DNA of 64,000 nt, from positions 582,873 to 646,872 of the forward strand of contig NZ_FQTX01000001.1 of assembly GCF_900129045.1 (NCBI RefSeq), given 5' to 3'. The stretch's first letter is position 1. Every line of letters begins with the position of its first letter. This document shows positions 1 to 11,309 of the stretch, piece after piece. Below the pieces are notes generated by a model, which saw only the letters and a list, made by a program, of their open reading frames with translations, did not search any database and was not told the DNA's origin. Origin of the DNA: Bifidobacterium merycicum DSM 6492. GTDB taxonomy: Bacteria; Actinomycetota; Actinomycetes; Actinomycetales; Bifidobacteriaceae. Made by a program: the position numbers and the translations under genes.

Positions 1-680
1 TCCCGGACGGCAAGATCAAGAAGATCGTCGAACCGATGGTCGCCGCCGACATCATCGCGCCGAAGGAGTTCATCGGTGCCGTCATGGATTTGTGTCAGGA
101 TCACCGCGGCCAGATGGGCACGATGGAATACATCTCCACCGATCGCGTGGAAATGCATTACCGTATTCCGTTGGCCGAGATCGTGTTCGATTTCTTCGAC
201 CAGTTGAAGAGCCGCACGAAGGGCTATGCGTCGCTCGACTATCACGAGGACGGCGAGCAGTCCGCCGATCTGGTGAAGGTGGATATCCTCATCCAGGGTG
301 AGAAGGTCGATGCGTTCAGCGCCATCGTGCACCGCGACAAGGCTTACAGCTACGGCGTGATGATGACGAAGAAGCTGCGTGAGCTGATTCCGCGCCAGCA
401 GTTCGAGATTCCGATCCAGGCGGCCATCGGTTCGCGCATCATCGCCCGCGAGAACATCCGCGCCTTGCGCAAGGATGTGCTCGCCAAGTGCTATGGCGGC
501 GATATCACACGTAAGCGCAAGCTGCTCGAAAAGCAGAAGGCCGGCAAGAAGCGCATGAAGATGCTCGGGCATGTGGAGGTGCCGCAGGAGGCGTTCATCG
601 CCGCGCTGTCCACCGGCGAGGACGCCACCGACCGTGACACCAAGGACAAGATCCGCGCCGCGCAGAAGACCGAAGGCTGA
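1..680 (+). CDS. lepA: Elongation factor 4 (LepA), C-terminal part
   Basis: This is the 3' end of lepA, cut by the left window edge; the frame is open from base 3. LepA is a ribosome-associated translational GTPase that back-translocates or remodels stalled ribosomes. What remains is the EF-G-like domain V and the LepA-specific C-terminal domain. The start of the fragment reads [24 protein letters not shown], as in LepA domain V, and the basic tail [19 protein letters not shown] is the LepA C-terminal signature that contacts the A-site tRNA. The GTPase domain lies outside the window. The stop is a TGA at 678-680. Family assignment is confident; nothing odd is seen. Confidence 0.95.
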   Translation, partial: PDGKIKKIVEPMVAADIIAPKEFIGAVMDLCQDHRGQMGTMEYISTDRVEMHYRIPLAEIVFDFFDQLKSRTKGYASLDYHEDGEQSADLVKVDILIQGEKVDAFSAIVHRDKAYSYGVMMTKKLRELIPRQQFEIPIQAAIGSRIIARENIRALRKDVLAKCYGGDITRKRKLLEKQKAGKKRMKMLGHVEVPQEAFIAALSTGEDATDRDTKDKIRAAQKTEG

Positions 681-705
681 TGCTCGAGGTTGACGCAGTG
701 AAGCG

Positions 706-724
706 GGAAGCCCTGTGGGCTTCC
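706..724. terminator. Short stem-loop between lepA and hemW
   Basis: A perfect 8-bp inverted repeat (GGAAGCCC, loop TGT, GGGCTTCC) follows the lepA stop by 25 bases. No T-tract follows, so it may be only a weak terminator or an mRNA 3'-end stabiliser. hemW starts directly after it. Confidence 0.35.
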
Positions 725-734
725 TGTAGGCGAG

Positions 735-1985
735 GTGAGCGGCTTGCCGCGAAGGCCGCAGCGCGTGGAACGGGGGTATCCCTTGGAATATGAGATCTAC
801 ATCCACGTCCCATTCTGTATGAGACGCTGCGGCTACTGCGATTTCAACACGTATACCGCCGTCGATCTGGGCGGCGGCGCATCGCGCGGCAATTACGCCA
901 ATATGGTGATCCGCGAGATGCGGTTGGTGCACGACTGGCAGCAGGCGCATGGCATTGATGAGCCGCCGGCTTCGACCGTGTTTTTCGGCGGCGGCACGCC
1001 GACCATCCTCAAGGCCGCCGATCTGGTGGCTGTGTTGGACGCCATCCGCGAGACTTGGGGAATCGTGGATGGTGCGGAGATCACCACCGAGGCGAATCCG
1101 GATACGGTGGACGCCGATTATGTGAGGGAACTGGCCGATGGCGGGTTCAACCGTATTTCCTTCGGCATGCAGTCGGCTGTGCCGTCCGTGTTGCGCACGC
1201 TTGACCGCACGCATACGCCGGCCAATGTCGTGGCGGGCGTTGAGGCGGCGAACGCCGCTGGCATGCGTTCCAGCGTGGACCTGATTTACGGTGCGCCGGG
1301 GGAGAGCCTCGACGATTGGCGCACCTCTGTGAAAACCGCCATCGATTTGGGTGTGAACCATATTTCCGCGTATGCGTTGGCCATCGCCCCGCATACGAAA
1401 ATGGGTCGTCGGATCGCCGCGGGAACATTGTCCACGCCCGATGATGACGATGAGGCGAGCAAATACGAGATCGCTGACGACCTGTTGGGCGCCGCGGGAC
1501 TCGAATGGTATGAGATCAGCAACTGGGCGCGGCCCGGCTACGAGTCCCGGCATAATCTCGGTTATTGGCGCAATGTCGATTGGGCGGGACTGGGCCCTGG
1601 GGCGCACAGCCATTACAACCGCTGTTCCGTGGATTCCCCTGAAGGCGTGGGGGAGAGGACGACTACGCCGCTCGGCCTGCGCAGTTGGGATATCGCGCAT
1701 CCCCGGCTGTGGGGGCGATCCATTGATGGCGGCAAGGTGCCGTGGGCCGGAAGCGAGCGGATCTCCCGCGAGGAGAATCTTGAGGAGACCATCATGCTTG
1801 GTCTGCGCATCCGTGAGGGTCTGGACTTGAGTCGTCTCGGTGGTGCGGTCGACATGGCCCGTATCCGCCCTATGGAGGATGAGGGTTTGATCGAGATCCG
1901 CGACGGTCGTGTGATTCCCACGCGAACCGGTCGCCTGCTCAACGATACCGTCATCGAACGGTTCTTCGATGCCTGCTCGTTGTAG
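735..1985 (+). CDS. hemW: HemW-like radical SAM heme chaperone
   Basis: Radical SAM protein of the HemN/HemW family, annotated historically as oxygen-independent coproporphyrinogen III oxidase; in this subfamily it acts as a heme chaperone. The 4Fe-4S motif CMRRCGYCDF (C-x3-C-x2-C) lies near residue 28, followed by the SAM-binding FFGGGTPT, the EANPDTV strand and the RISFGMQS segment. The C-terminal HemN domain is present (NLGYWRNVDWAGLGPGAHS). The Cys spacing with a following Asp-Phe and the absence of the extra N-terminal extension of true HemN favour HemW. The start is uncertain: GTG 735 has almost no spacer to a ribosome site, TTG 744 follows GAGGTGAG at 732-739, and TTG 783 follows a GGGGG run. 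Downstream is a shared bidirectional terminator. Confidence 0.9.
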   Translation: MSGLPRRPQRVERGYPLEYEIYIHVPFCMRRCGYCDFNTYTAVDLGGGASRGNYANMVIREMRLVHDWQQAHGIDEPPASTVFFGGGTPTILKAADLVAVLDAIRETWGIVDGAEITTEANPDTVDADYVRELADGGFNRISFGMQSAVPSVLRTLDRTHTPANVVAGVEAANAAGMRSSVDLIYGAPGESLDDWRTSVKTAIDLGVNHISAYALAIAPHTKMGRRIAAGTLSTPDDDDEASKYEIADDLLGAAGLEWYEISNWARPGYESRHNLGYWRNVDWAGLGPGAHSHYNRCSVDSPEGVGERTTTPLGLRSWDIAHPRLWGRSIDGGKVPWAGSERISREENLEETIMLGLRIREGLDLSRLGGAVDMARIRPMEDEGLIEIRDGRVIPTRTGRLLNDTVIERFFDACSL

Positions 1986-2003
1986 GTGCACGTGCGGATA
2001 ACA

Positions 2004-2050
2004 CTGAGGGGTGCGGAACATGATGTCCCGCACCCCCTCAATCATTCTTT
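2004..2050. terminator. Bidirectional terminator between hemW and the MFS gene
   Basis: GC-rich inverted repeat: CTGAGGGGTGCGG at 2004-2016 against CCGCACCCCCTCA at 2028-2040 with one bulged C, followed by ATCATTCTTT. It sits between two convergent genes and should serve both. Confidence 0.7.
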
Positions 2051-2056
2051 CGGCTG

Positions 2057-4065
<2,009 letters not shown>

Positions 4066-4076
4066 GGTTCCTCCAA

Positions 4077-4115
4077 TAGTCTGAGAATGGACTAATATAG
4101 TCCGAGAACAGACTA
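4077..4115. promoter_or_regulatory. Tandem operator for the MarR-MFS unit
   Basis: Two 18-bp near-identical sites, TAGTCTGAGAATGGACTA at 4077-4094 and TAGTCCGAGAACAGACTA at 4098-4115, each an imperfect palindrome with TAGTC/GACTA ends. They are direct copies differing at 3 positions. Their centres are 21 bp apart, two helical turns, so two dimers would bind the same face. They lie directly upstream of the MarR start and span the predicted -10. Confidence 0.75.
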
Positions 4116-4227
4116 AACAATGGTGTGGCCAAAGAGGGGATGGCTCTGGGCGAGGGGGAGTGACGGGAACGATGATATGGAGAACGGCTCATTGCGAATC
4201 GACGTCGTTCCCTCGTGAGAAAGGGTC

Positions 4228-4256
4228 TTGACTTTTCCCGGTATTCGTTATATGGA
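4228..4256 (+). promoter_or_regulatory. Putative gltB promoter
   Basis: TTGACT at 4228-4233 and TATGGA at 4251-4256 are separated by 17 bases, a reasonable sigma-A-type promoter about 100 bases before the gltB start. A CATGA...TCATG inverted repeat (about 4257-4272) directly follows and might be a regulator site. The gltB reading frame is open across here, but this stretch is better read as promoter. Confidence 0.45.
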
Positions 4257-4353
4257 CATGATAATGTTCATGACACAAGGGGGCGGTATTCTAATCCACG
4301 CATTAAAGAACCGCAAGACTGTTCTTGCCCAAAAAACAATGAAGGTGGTTTCG

Positions 4354-7300
4354 GTGACTTTCCACGCCCCGTTAGATCTAACGATCCATGATTCCCAAGG
4401 TATGTACGATCCTGGAGCTGAGCATGACGCTTGCGGCGTGGGTATGGTCACCACCCTCAACAAGCGCCCGGAACGCAAGATCGTCGACGACGCCATCGAA
4501 GTGCTCGTCAACCTCAACCATCGTGGCGCGGTGGGCGCCGAGGAGAACACCGGCGACGGCGCCGGCATCCTCATGAGCATGCCCGACGAGCTCATGCGCG
4601 CGACCATCGACGCTGAACTGCCCGAGGAAGGGCATTACGCCGCGGGCATCGCATTCCTCGACCGTGACATCGCGACCTCCGGCCAGCAGGAACAGGCCAT
4701 CGCCCGCATCGTGAGCGAAGAGGGCCTGGAGACGCTCGCCTGGCGCGTGGTGCCGACCAATCCCGACGGTCTGGGCCTGCAGGCGCTGGCCAGCATGCCG
4801 TCCTTCAAGACGCTTGTCGTGGCCGATCCGGAAGGCAAGCTCGCGGGCGTGGAACTCGACCGCAAGACCTTCCGCATCCGCAAGCGCGTGGAGCATGAGG
4901 TGGGCATCTACTTCGCCTCGCTGTCCGCGCGTACCATCACCTACAAGGGCATGCTCACCACCATGCAGCTCAAGCCCTTCTTCCTCGATCTTTCCGACGA
5001 ACGCATGAAGGCCAAGGTCGCCATCGTGCACTCCCGCTTCTCCACCAACACCTTCCCGAGCTGGCCGCTGGCGCAGCCGTTCCGCCTGCTGGCGCACAAC
5101 GGCGAGATCAACACCATCCAGGGCAACCGCAACTGGCTGTCCGCGCGTGAAGGCCGACTGAGCAGCGAACTGCTCGGCGAATTCGAGCCGCTGCTGCCGA
5201 TCACCACACCCGGCTACTCCGATTCCGGTACTTTCGACGAATGCCTCGAACTGCTGCACCTCGCCGGCAGATCCCTGCCGCATGCCGTGTGCATGATGCT
5301 TCCCCCCGCGTGGGAGAAGAACGATCAGCTCGATCCGGACGTCAAGGCGTTCTACGAGTACAACAACACGCTCATCGAACCGTGGGACGGCCCCGCGCAC
5401 ATCGTGTTCACCGACGGTACCCAGGTCGGCGCCCTGCTGGACCGCAACGGTTTCCGCCCCGGCCGCTGGCAGCTCACCGACGACGGCTACGTCGTGCTGG
5501 CCTCCGAAGCTGGCGTGCTGCCCGAGATCGCGGACGAGCACATCGTCTCCAAGGGCCGCTTGGAACCGGGCAAGATGTTCCTGGTCGACACCGATGAAGG
5601 CCGCATCATCCCCGACGAGGAGATCAAGAAGAACCTCGCCTCCCAGCACCCGTACCGCAAGTGGGTCGAAGGCAACACCATCGAGATGAGCCAGCTGCCC
5701 AAGCGCGAGCACGTGAACCACTCCGGCCAGTCCGTGCAGCGCCGCCAGCGTGCGTTCGGCTACACCGAGGAGGACCTCAAGCTGCTGCTCACCCCCATGG
5801 CCAACACCGGCAAGGAGCCGCTGGGATCCATGGGCAACGACGCGCCGCTCGCCGCCCTGTCGTCCCGCAGCCGCATGCTGTTCGACTACTTCACCCAGAA
5901 GTTCGCGCAGGTCACGAACCCGCCGCTGGACTGGGAGCGCGAGAAGATCGTCACCTGCCTCGAATCCGCCATCGGACCGGAGCCGAACCTGCTGTCCGAC
6001 AGCGAACTGCACGCCAAGAAGATCCTGATTCCGCTGCCCGTGCTCAACTCGGATGAGATGGCGCAGCTCAAGCGCCTGGACAAGGCCAAGCTGCTCGGCG
6101 GCTACTACAAGCCGTACGTGGTCAAGGGCCTGTATCAGGTCGCAGGCGGCGGCAAGGCGCTGAAGGAACGTCTGGACGAGATCTTCGTCGAAATCGACGA
6201 AGCCATCGCCGCGGGCAAGAATTTCCTCGTGCTTTCCGATCGTGATTCCAACCATACGTGGGGCCCGATCCCGTCTCTGCTGCTCACCTCCGCCGTACAG
6301 CACCACCTGCTGCGCCGCCATACGCGTACGCAGATCTCCATGGTCGTGGAGGCCGGCGATGTGCGCGAAATCCACCATGTCGCGCTGCTCATCGCCTACG
6401 GCGCCGCCGCGGTGAACCCGTATCTGGCGTTCGAATCCGTCGAGGACCTGGCCCGTCGCGGCTACCTCAACGTGGATGCCGAAACCGCCGTGAGCAACCT
6501 CACCAAGGCGCTGTCCACCGGCGTGCTCAAGATCATGGCCAAGATGGGCGTCTCCACCATCATGAGCTACCGTGGCGCCCAGCTGTTCGAAGCCGTCGGC
6601 CTTGACAAGAGCGTCATCGACGAATACTTCACCGGCACCACCTCCCGTGTGGGCGGCGTCGGCCTCGACGAGCTCGCCGAGGAGGTCGCCACCCGTCACC
6701 GCGTGGCCTATCCGAACCAGTGGACCGCGACCCCGCATCGCAACCTCCGCACCGGAGGCGACTACAAGTGGCGTCGCACCGGCGAGGATCATCTCAACGA
6801 TCCGGAGGCCATCTTCCTGCTGCAGCAGTCGACCCAGCGCGGCGACTACGGCATGTTCAAGAAGTATTCGGACCACATCAACGACACGTCCAACCGTCTG
6901 ATGACCCTGCGCGGCCTCATGAAGTTCAAGCAGACCCGCAAGCCGATCGACATCTCCGAAGTCGAACCGGCCAGCGAGATCGTCAAGCGTTTCTCCACGG
7001 GTGCCATGAGCTACGGCTCCATCTCCCAGGAGGCGCATGAGACGCTCGCCATCGCCATGAACAAGATCGGCGCACGTTCCAACTCCGGCGAGGGCGGCGA
7101 ATCCGAGGACCGCATCAATGATCCGCTGCGCTACAGCAAGATCAAGCAGATCGCATCCGCCCGCTTCGGCGTCACCAGCGATTACCTGGTCCACGCCACC
7201 GACCTGCAGATCAAGCTCGCCCAGGGCGCCAAGCCCGGTGAGGGTGGCCATCTGCCCGGCGCCAAGGTCCCACCGTGGATCGCCAAGGTGCGTCACGCCA

Positions 7301-8925
7301 CTCCTGGCGTCGAACTCATCTCCCCGCCGCCTCACCACGACATCTACTCCATCGAGGATCTGAAGCAGCTCATCAACGACGCGAAGATGGCCAACCCGAA
7401 GGCCCGCGTGCACGTCAAGCTCGTCTCCGAGTTCGGCGTCGGCACCATCGCCGCAGGCGTGGCCAAGTGCCATGCTGACGTGGTGCTGATCTCCGGCTAC
7501 GACGGCGGCACCGGCGCAGCTCCGCTCAACGCCATCAAGCATGCCGGCACCCCGTGGGAGATCGGCCTGTCCGAAACCCAGCAGACGCTGGTACTTAACG
7601 GCCTGCGCTCCCGCATCACCGTGCAGTGCGACGGCGAGCTCAAGACCGGTCGCGACGTCGTGATCGCGGCGCTGCTCGGCGCCGAGGAGTTCGGCTTCGC
7701 CACCGCGGCGCTGATTGTCGAAGGCTGCGTCATGATGCGCGCCTGCCAGAAGAACACCTGCCCGCAGGGCATCGCCACCCAGGATCCGGAACTGCGCGCA
7801 CGGTTCAAGGGCAAGCCCGAACACGTGATCAACTTCTTCATGTTCATCGCCGAAGAGGTCCGCGAACTGCTCGCCCAGCTCGGTTTCCGCACGCTTGAGG
7901 AGGCTGTCGGCCACGTCGAATGCCTCGACCAGAACGACGCGATCAAGCGCTGGAAGTCCGATGGCATCGACCTGAGCAACGTGCTCATGCAGCTCGGCCC
8001 GGTTCCGGGAACGATCCTGCACAAGACGATCGATCAGAACCATGAGCTTGACAAGGCGCTGGACAACAAGCTGATCGAAATCGCGCAGCCGGCCCTCGAG
8101 AACAAGGAGCCCGTGCGTATCGACATGCCGATCCGCAACGTGAACCGTACGCTCGGCACCATGGTCGGTTACGAGATCACCAAGCGTTACGGCGAGGAAG
8201 GCCTGCCCGACGACACCATCGACATGACCTTCCACGGTTCCGGCGGCCAGTCCATCGGCGCGTTCATTCCGCGCGGCGAGACCATGCGCATCTACGGCGA
8301 AGTCAACGATTACGCAGGCAAGGGCCTGTCCGGCGGCCGCATGATCGTGCGCCCCGAATCCGGCATCACCTTTGATCCGCACACCAACGTGATCGCGGGC
8401 AACGTGACCGGCTTCGGCGCCACCTCCGGCCAGATGTTCGTCGCCGGCCGTGCGGGCGAACGCTTCGGCGTGCGCAACGGCGGCGCGACCTTCGTGGTCG
8501 AAGGCGTCGGCGATCACGGTTGCGAGTACATGACCGGCGGCACCGTGGTCATCCTCGGTTCCACCGGGCGCAACCTCGGCGCTGGCTTCTCCGGCGGCAA
8601 CGTCTACGTGCTCGACCTCGACATGGACAAGGTCAACCCGGATGCGGCGAAGAACGGCGCCCTGCTGTTCGAACCGCTCGACGGCGAATCCGACAAGCTG
8701 GTGCATAGCCTGGTCAAGCAGCACGCCGAGGAGACCGGTTCCGCGTTCGCGGCCGACCTGCTCGCCGACTGGGCGAACGCGTCCAAGCGGTTCACCCGCA
8801 TCGTACCGAAGCACTTCCTCGCCATGCAGAAGGCGATGAAGGACGCCGAGGAGAAGGACATTGATTTCAATACGCCCGGCGTCTGGGAACAGGTGTACGA
8901 GCAGGTTATGGAAGGAGCGCGCTGA
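4354..8925 (+). CDS. gltB: Glutamate synthase (NADPH) large subunit
   Basis: Alpha subunit of bacterial glutamate synthase (GOGAT), which transfers the amide of glutamine to 2-oxoglutarate. I chose GTG 4354 (1523 residues) because GAAGGTGG at 4341-4348 is a well-placed ribosome site; the open frame extends to 4228. Domains in order: class II amidotransferase with the nucleophile Cys at residue 27 (HDACGVGMVT), exposed after removal of the propeptide; a central domain; the FMN-binding synthase barrel (KPGEGGHLPGAK); the 3Fe-4S cysteines at about 1125, 1131 and 1136 (CVMMRACQKNTC); and the C-terminal GXGXG helix. Length is normal for the family. gltD follows after one base. Confidence 0.97.
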   Translation: MTFHAPLDLTIHDSQGMYDPGAEHDACGVGMVTTLNKRPERKIVDDAIEVLVNLNHRGAVGAEENTGDGAGILMSMPDELMRATIDAELPEEGHYAAGIAFLDRDIATSGQQEQAIARIVSEEGLETLAWRVVPTNPDGLGLQALASMPSFKTLVVADPEGKLAGVELDRKTFRIRKRVEHEVGIYFASLSARTITYKGMLTTMQLKPFFLDLSDERMKAKVAIVHSRFSTNTFPSWPLAQPFRLLAHNGEINTIQGNRNWLSAREGRLSSELLGEFEPLLPITTPGYSDSGTFDECLELLHLAGRSLPHAVCMMLPPAWEKNDQLDPDVKAFYEYNNTLIEPWDGPAHIVFTDGTQVGALLDRNGFRPGRWQLTDDGYVVLASEAGVLPEIADEHIVSKGRLEPGKMFLVDTDEGRIIPDEEIKKNLASQHPYRKWVEGNTIEMSQLPKREHVNHSGQSVQRRQRAFGYTEEDLKLLLTPMANTGKEPLGSMGNDAPLAALSSRSRMLFDYFTQKFAQVTNPPLDWEREKIVTCLESAIGPEPNLLSDSELHAKKILIPLPVLNSDEMAQLKRLDKAKLLGGYYKPYVVKGLYQVAGGGKALKERLDEIFVEIDEAIAAGKNFLVLSDRDSNHTWGPIPSLLLTSAVQHHLLRRHTRTQISMVVEAGDVREIHHVALLIAYGAAAVNPYLAFESVEDLARRGYLNVDAETAVSNLTKALSTGVLKIMAKMGVSTIMSYRGAQLFEAVGLDKSVIDEYFTGTTSRVGGVGLDELAEEVATRHRVAYPNQWTATPHRNLRTGGDYKWRRTGEDHLNDPEAIFLLQQSTQRGDYGMFKKYSDHINDTSNRLMTLRGLMKFKQTRKPIDISEVEPASEIVKRFSTGAMSYGSISQEAHETLAIAMNKIGARSNSGEGGESEDRINDPLRYSKIKQIASARFGVTSDYLVHATDLQIKLAQGAKPGEGGHLPGAKVPPWIAKVRHATPGVELISPPPHHDIYSIEDLKQLINDAKMANPKARVHVKLVSEFGVGTIAAGVAKCHADVVLISGYDGGTGAAPLNAIKHAGTPWEIGLSETQQTLVLNGLRSRITVQCDGELKTGRDVVIAALLGAEEFGFATAALIVEGCVMMRACQKNTCPQGIATQDPELRARFKGKPEHVINFFMFIAEEVRELLAQLGFRTLEEAVGHVECLDQNDAIKRWKSDGIDLSNVLMQLGPVPGTILHKTIDQNHELDKALDNKLIEIAQPALENKEPVRIDMPIRNVNRTLGTMVGYEITKRYGEEGLPDDTIDMTFHGSGGQSIGAFIPRGETMRIYGEVNDYAGKGLSGGRMIVRPESGITFDPHTNVIAGNVTGFGATSGQMFVAGRAGERFGVRNGGATFVVEGVGDHGCEYMTGGTVVILGSTGRNLGAGFSGGNVYVLDLDMDKVNPDAAKNGALLFEPLDGESDKLVHSLVKQHAEETGSAFAADLLADWANASKRFTRIVPKHFLAMQKAMKDAEEKDIDFNTPGVWEQVYEQVMEGAR

Positions 8926-8926
8926 C

Positions 8927-10474
8927 ATGGGAGATCCTCGTGGATTCCTGAAGGTCCGTACCCGTCGCGAACTGGCCGAACGCCCCGTTGAGGAGCGAAT
9001 CAAGGATTGGTTCGACGTCCACGCCGAATCCGGCCTGCAGCCTTGGACCACCGAACAGGCCGCACGCTGCATGGATTGCGGCACCCCGTTCTGCATGAAC
9101 GGCTGCCCGCTGGGCAACATCATCCCCGAATTCAACGATCTGGTCCGCCAGGAGAAGTGGGAGGACGCGTACAACCGTCTGTCCGAAACCAACAACTTCC
9201 CCGAGGTCACGGGCCGTATCTGCCCCGCGCTGTGCGAGGCCGCCTGCGTGCTGGGCATCCACCAGCCGCCGACCATGATCAAGAACGACGAGTGCACGAT
9301 CATCGATCAGGCATGGAACCTGGATTACGTCAAGCCGCTGCCGCCGCAGCGTCTGACCGACCAGACCGTGGCCGTGGTCGGTTCCGGCCCCTCCGGCCTC
9401 GCCTGCGCCCAGCAGCTCACCCGCGCCGGCCACACCGTGGTCGTGTACGAGCGTGACGACGCCATCGGCGGTCTGATGCGTTACGGCATCCCGAACTTCA
9501 AGCTCGACAAGCGACTGCTGGACCGTCGTGTGGAGCAGATGGAGGCCGAAGGCACCGTGTTCCGCACCGGCGTGGAGATCGGCAAGGACATCTCCTGGGA
9601 TGATCTGCGTTCCCGCTATGATGCCGTGGTTGTGGCCATCGGCTCCACCGTGCCGCGCGACATGAAGCTTCCCGGCCGCGAGCTCGAAGGCATCCATTTC
9701 GCCATGGAGTTCCTGCCCGACGCCACCCGTCGCGTGTACGGCGTCAAGCCGGTGCACGATATCACCGCCAAGGACAAGCACGTCGTCATCATCGGCGGCG
9801 GCGACACCGGTTCCGACTGCCTCGGCACTTCCATCCGCCAAGGCGCGAAGGACGTCACCGTGCTGCAGATCATGCCGCAGGAGCCGAACGAGCGTCCCGA
9901 CAACCAGCCGTGGCCGACCTTCGCCCGTCTCTACCAGAAGACCTCCTCCATGGAGGAAGGTTTCGAGACGGGACGCGCCGAATACGTCTACAACACCGAT
10001 TCGGTGAACTTTGTCGGCTCCGAGGAGGATCAGGCCAAGGTCACGATCGAGAACTCCACCGCCACCGAAGGCTTCGTCGCCGACGAGAACGGCCATGTGA
10101 CCGGTCTCAAGGTCGTGAACGTCGCCCCTGGCGAGAACGGTCCGTTCACCCGCCGGCCCGGTACCGAGCGCGTGATCCCCGCCGATCTGGTGCTCATCTC
10201 CGTGGGTTTCTTGCACCCGGACACCACCACGCTGGTCGACCAGCTGCCCGTCGAACTCGACGGTCGCGGCAACGTGGCCCGCAACGACGCTTTCGCCACC
10301 TCGCAGGATGGTGTGTTCGCCTGTGGTGATGCCGGTCGCGGCCAGAGCCTCGTGGTCTGGGCCATCGCCGAAGGCCGTTCCTGCGCCGCGGCGGTCGACG
10401 AGTACCTGACCGGAGCCACCGAACTGCAGGCGCCCATCGTCGCTTCCAAGCGTCCGATGATGCTGCCTCGCTGA
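8927..10474 (+). CDS. gltD: Glutamate synthase small subunit
   Basis: Beta subunit of GOGAT, which takes electrons from NADPH through FAD and 4Fe-4S clusters to the GltB subunit. ATG 8927 has GGAAGGAG upstream, overlapping the gltB end. The N-terminus has the two cysteine clusters (CMDCGTPFCMNGCP and CPALCEAACVLGI), then the FAD-binding VAVVGSGPSGLACA with GGLMRYGIPNFKLD, the NADPH-binding VVIIGGGDTGSDCLG, and the closing FAD motif GVFACGDAGRGQSLV. The length of 515 residues is somewhat longer than the usual 450-490 because of a loop around residues 370-400. It forms one transcription unit with gltB. Confidence 0.97.
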   Translation: MGDPRGFLKVRTRRELAERPVEERIKDWFDVHAESGLQPWTTEQAARCMDCGTPFCMNGCPLGNIIPEFNDLVRQEKWEDAYNRLSETNNFPEVTGRICPALCEAACVLGIHQPPTMIKNDECTIIDQAWNLDYVKPLPPQRLTDQTVAVVGSGPSGLACAQQLTRAGHTVVVYERDDAIGGLMRYGIPNFKLDKRLLDRRVEQMEAEGTVFRTGVEIGKDISWDDLRSRYDAVVVAIGSTVPRDMKLPGRELEGIHFAMEFLPDATRRVYGVKPVHDITAKDKHVVIIGGGDTGSDCLGTSIRQGAKDVTVLQIMPQEPNERPDNQPWPTFARLYQKTSSMEEGFETGRAEYVYNTDSVNFVGSEEDQAKVTIENSTATEGFVADENGHVTGLKVVNVAPGENGPFTRRPGTERVIPADLVLISVGFLHPDTTTLVDQLPVELDGRGNVARNDAFATSQDGVFACGDAGRGQSLVVWAIAEGRSCAAAVDEYLTGATELQAPIVASKRPMMLPR

Positions 10475-10686
10475 CCAGCGTTCCGCCGATAATACGGGTG
10501 TAATACGGGCGGTCGTGCGATTCCCTGCCGATGCGGGGGTTGCGCGGCCGCCCGATTGCTATGTGAAAACCGCCGTGCGAAGCGGGAATCGGAACGAAAA
10601 ACGACCGAATCCCGCGCCGTGACCGGGAAAAACGACCGGCATGCAGTAAAGTGACATGCAGCGATACGTAACAAAGGAGTGTTTCA
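10475..10686. other. Intergenic region gltD to membrane protein gene
   Basis: 212 bases without a gene. It has a short direct repeat (TAATACGGG twice near 10489-10508) and a CATGCAG direct repeat near 10640-10662. AAGGAG at 10674-10679 serves the next gene. I see no clear terminator with a T-tract. Confidence 0.4.
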
Positions 10687-11148
10687 ATGCCCAATCGTGC
10701 AGAACGTCGCGCCAAGGCCAAAGCCGACCGCAGGGGAGTGCCCTCCCAGTACGACCAGACCCGTGGGCGCGGGCGTGCGGGAATGATCGACGAATACCAG
10801 TTGCAGGAGAAGTCCCGCAGACTGCAGGAGGGGACCGACGGCCCCTGGAAGCCCACCGCACACACCATCACGGAGCAGGAGAGCCTGCTGACCACGAACC
10901 CCGATTACACGAATCCGAAGATGTTCAAGGCCCCGCATTCCGTACGCCAGTGGTTCCGCGTGGTCAGCTGGGTGCTGATCGCCCTGTCCATCATCGGCTT
11001 CTTCGTGGTGATGTGGCTGCCGAGCCACCCCATGTGGCTGATCGCCACCGTATCCGGCGTGTTCATCGTGGGCGTGCTGAGCCTGTTCTTCACAGCCGGC
11101 AACTACAAGCACAATCCGAATCTCGACGAAAACGGCACCGCGGTCTGA
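10687..11148 (+). CDS. Small membrane protein, unknown function
   Basis: 153 residues with a very basic, hydrophilic N-terminal half (RAERRAKAKADRRG near residue 4) and two adjacent hydrophobic helices at about residues 92-115 and 119-140 (VLIALSIIGFFVVMWL and WLIATVSGVFIVGVLS). It is probably a two-span inner-membrane protein with the long N-terminus in the cytoplasm. AAGGAG lies 7-8 bases before the ATG. I do not recognise a named family; conserved actinobacterial proteins of this layout exist, but no role can be assigned from sequence. Neighbours (gltD and an SNF2 helicase) give no functional hint. Confidence 0.75.
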   Translation: MPNRAERRAKAKADRRGVPSQYDQTRGRGRAGMIDEYQLQEKSRRLQEGTDGPWKPTAHTITEQESLLTTNPDYTNPKMFKAPHSVRQWFRVVSWVLIALSIIGFFVVMWLPSHPMWLIATVSGVFIVGVLSLFFTAGNYKHNPNLDENGTAV

Positions 11149-11309
11149 CGGCGGTCGACCGTATGCCGTGTATGGCGTAACGGGGATGCGGACGGGACAA
11201 ACCGTCATTCGCATTCCCGTTTTCGTATATGCCCCGGGCATAGGGGGAGCACGGGCGGCTGATATGGTTGGACGGGGAAACGGTTCGCCGGGTAAGAGAG
11301 GTTAACGGG

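Noticed and set aside
4378..9303. A 1641-codon open frame on the minus strand antisense to gltB
   Set aside because: It is the mirror of the strong G/C third-position bias of gltB; the peptide has no domain pattern and is a His/Val/Gly/Asp-rich mixture.
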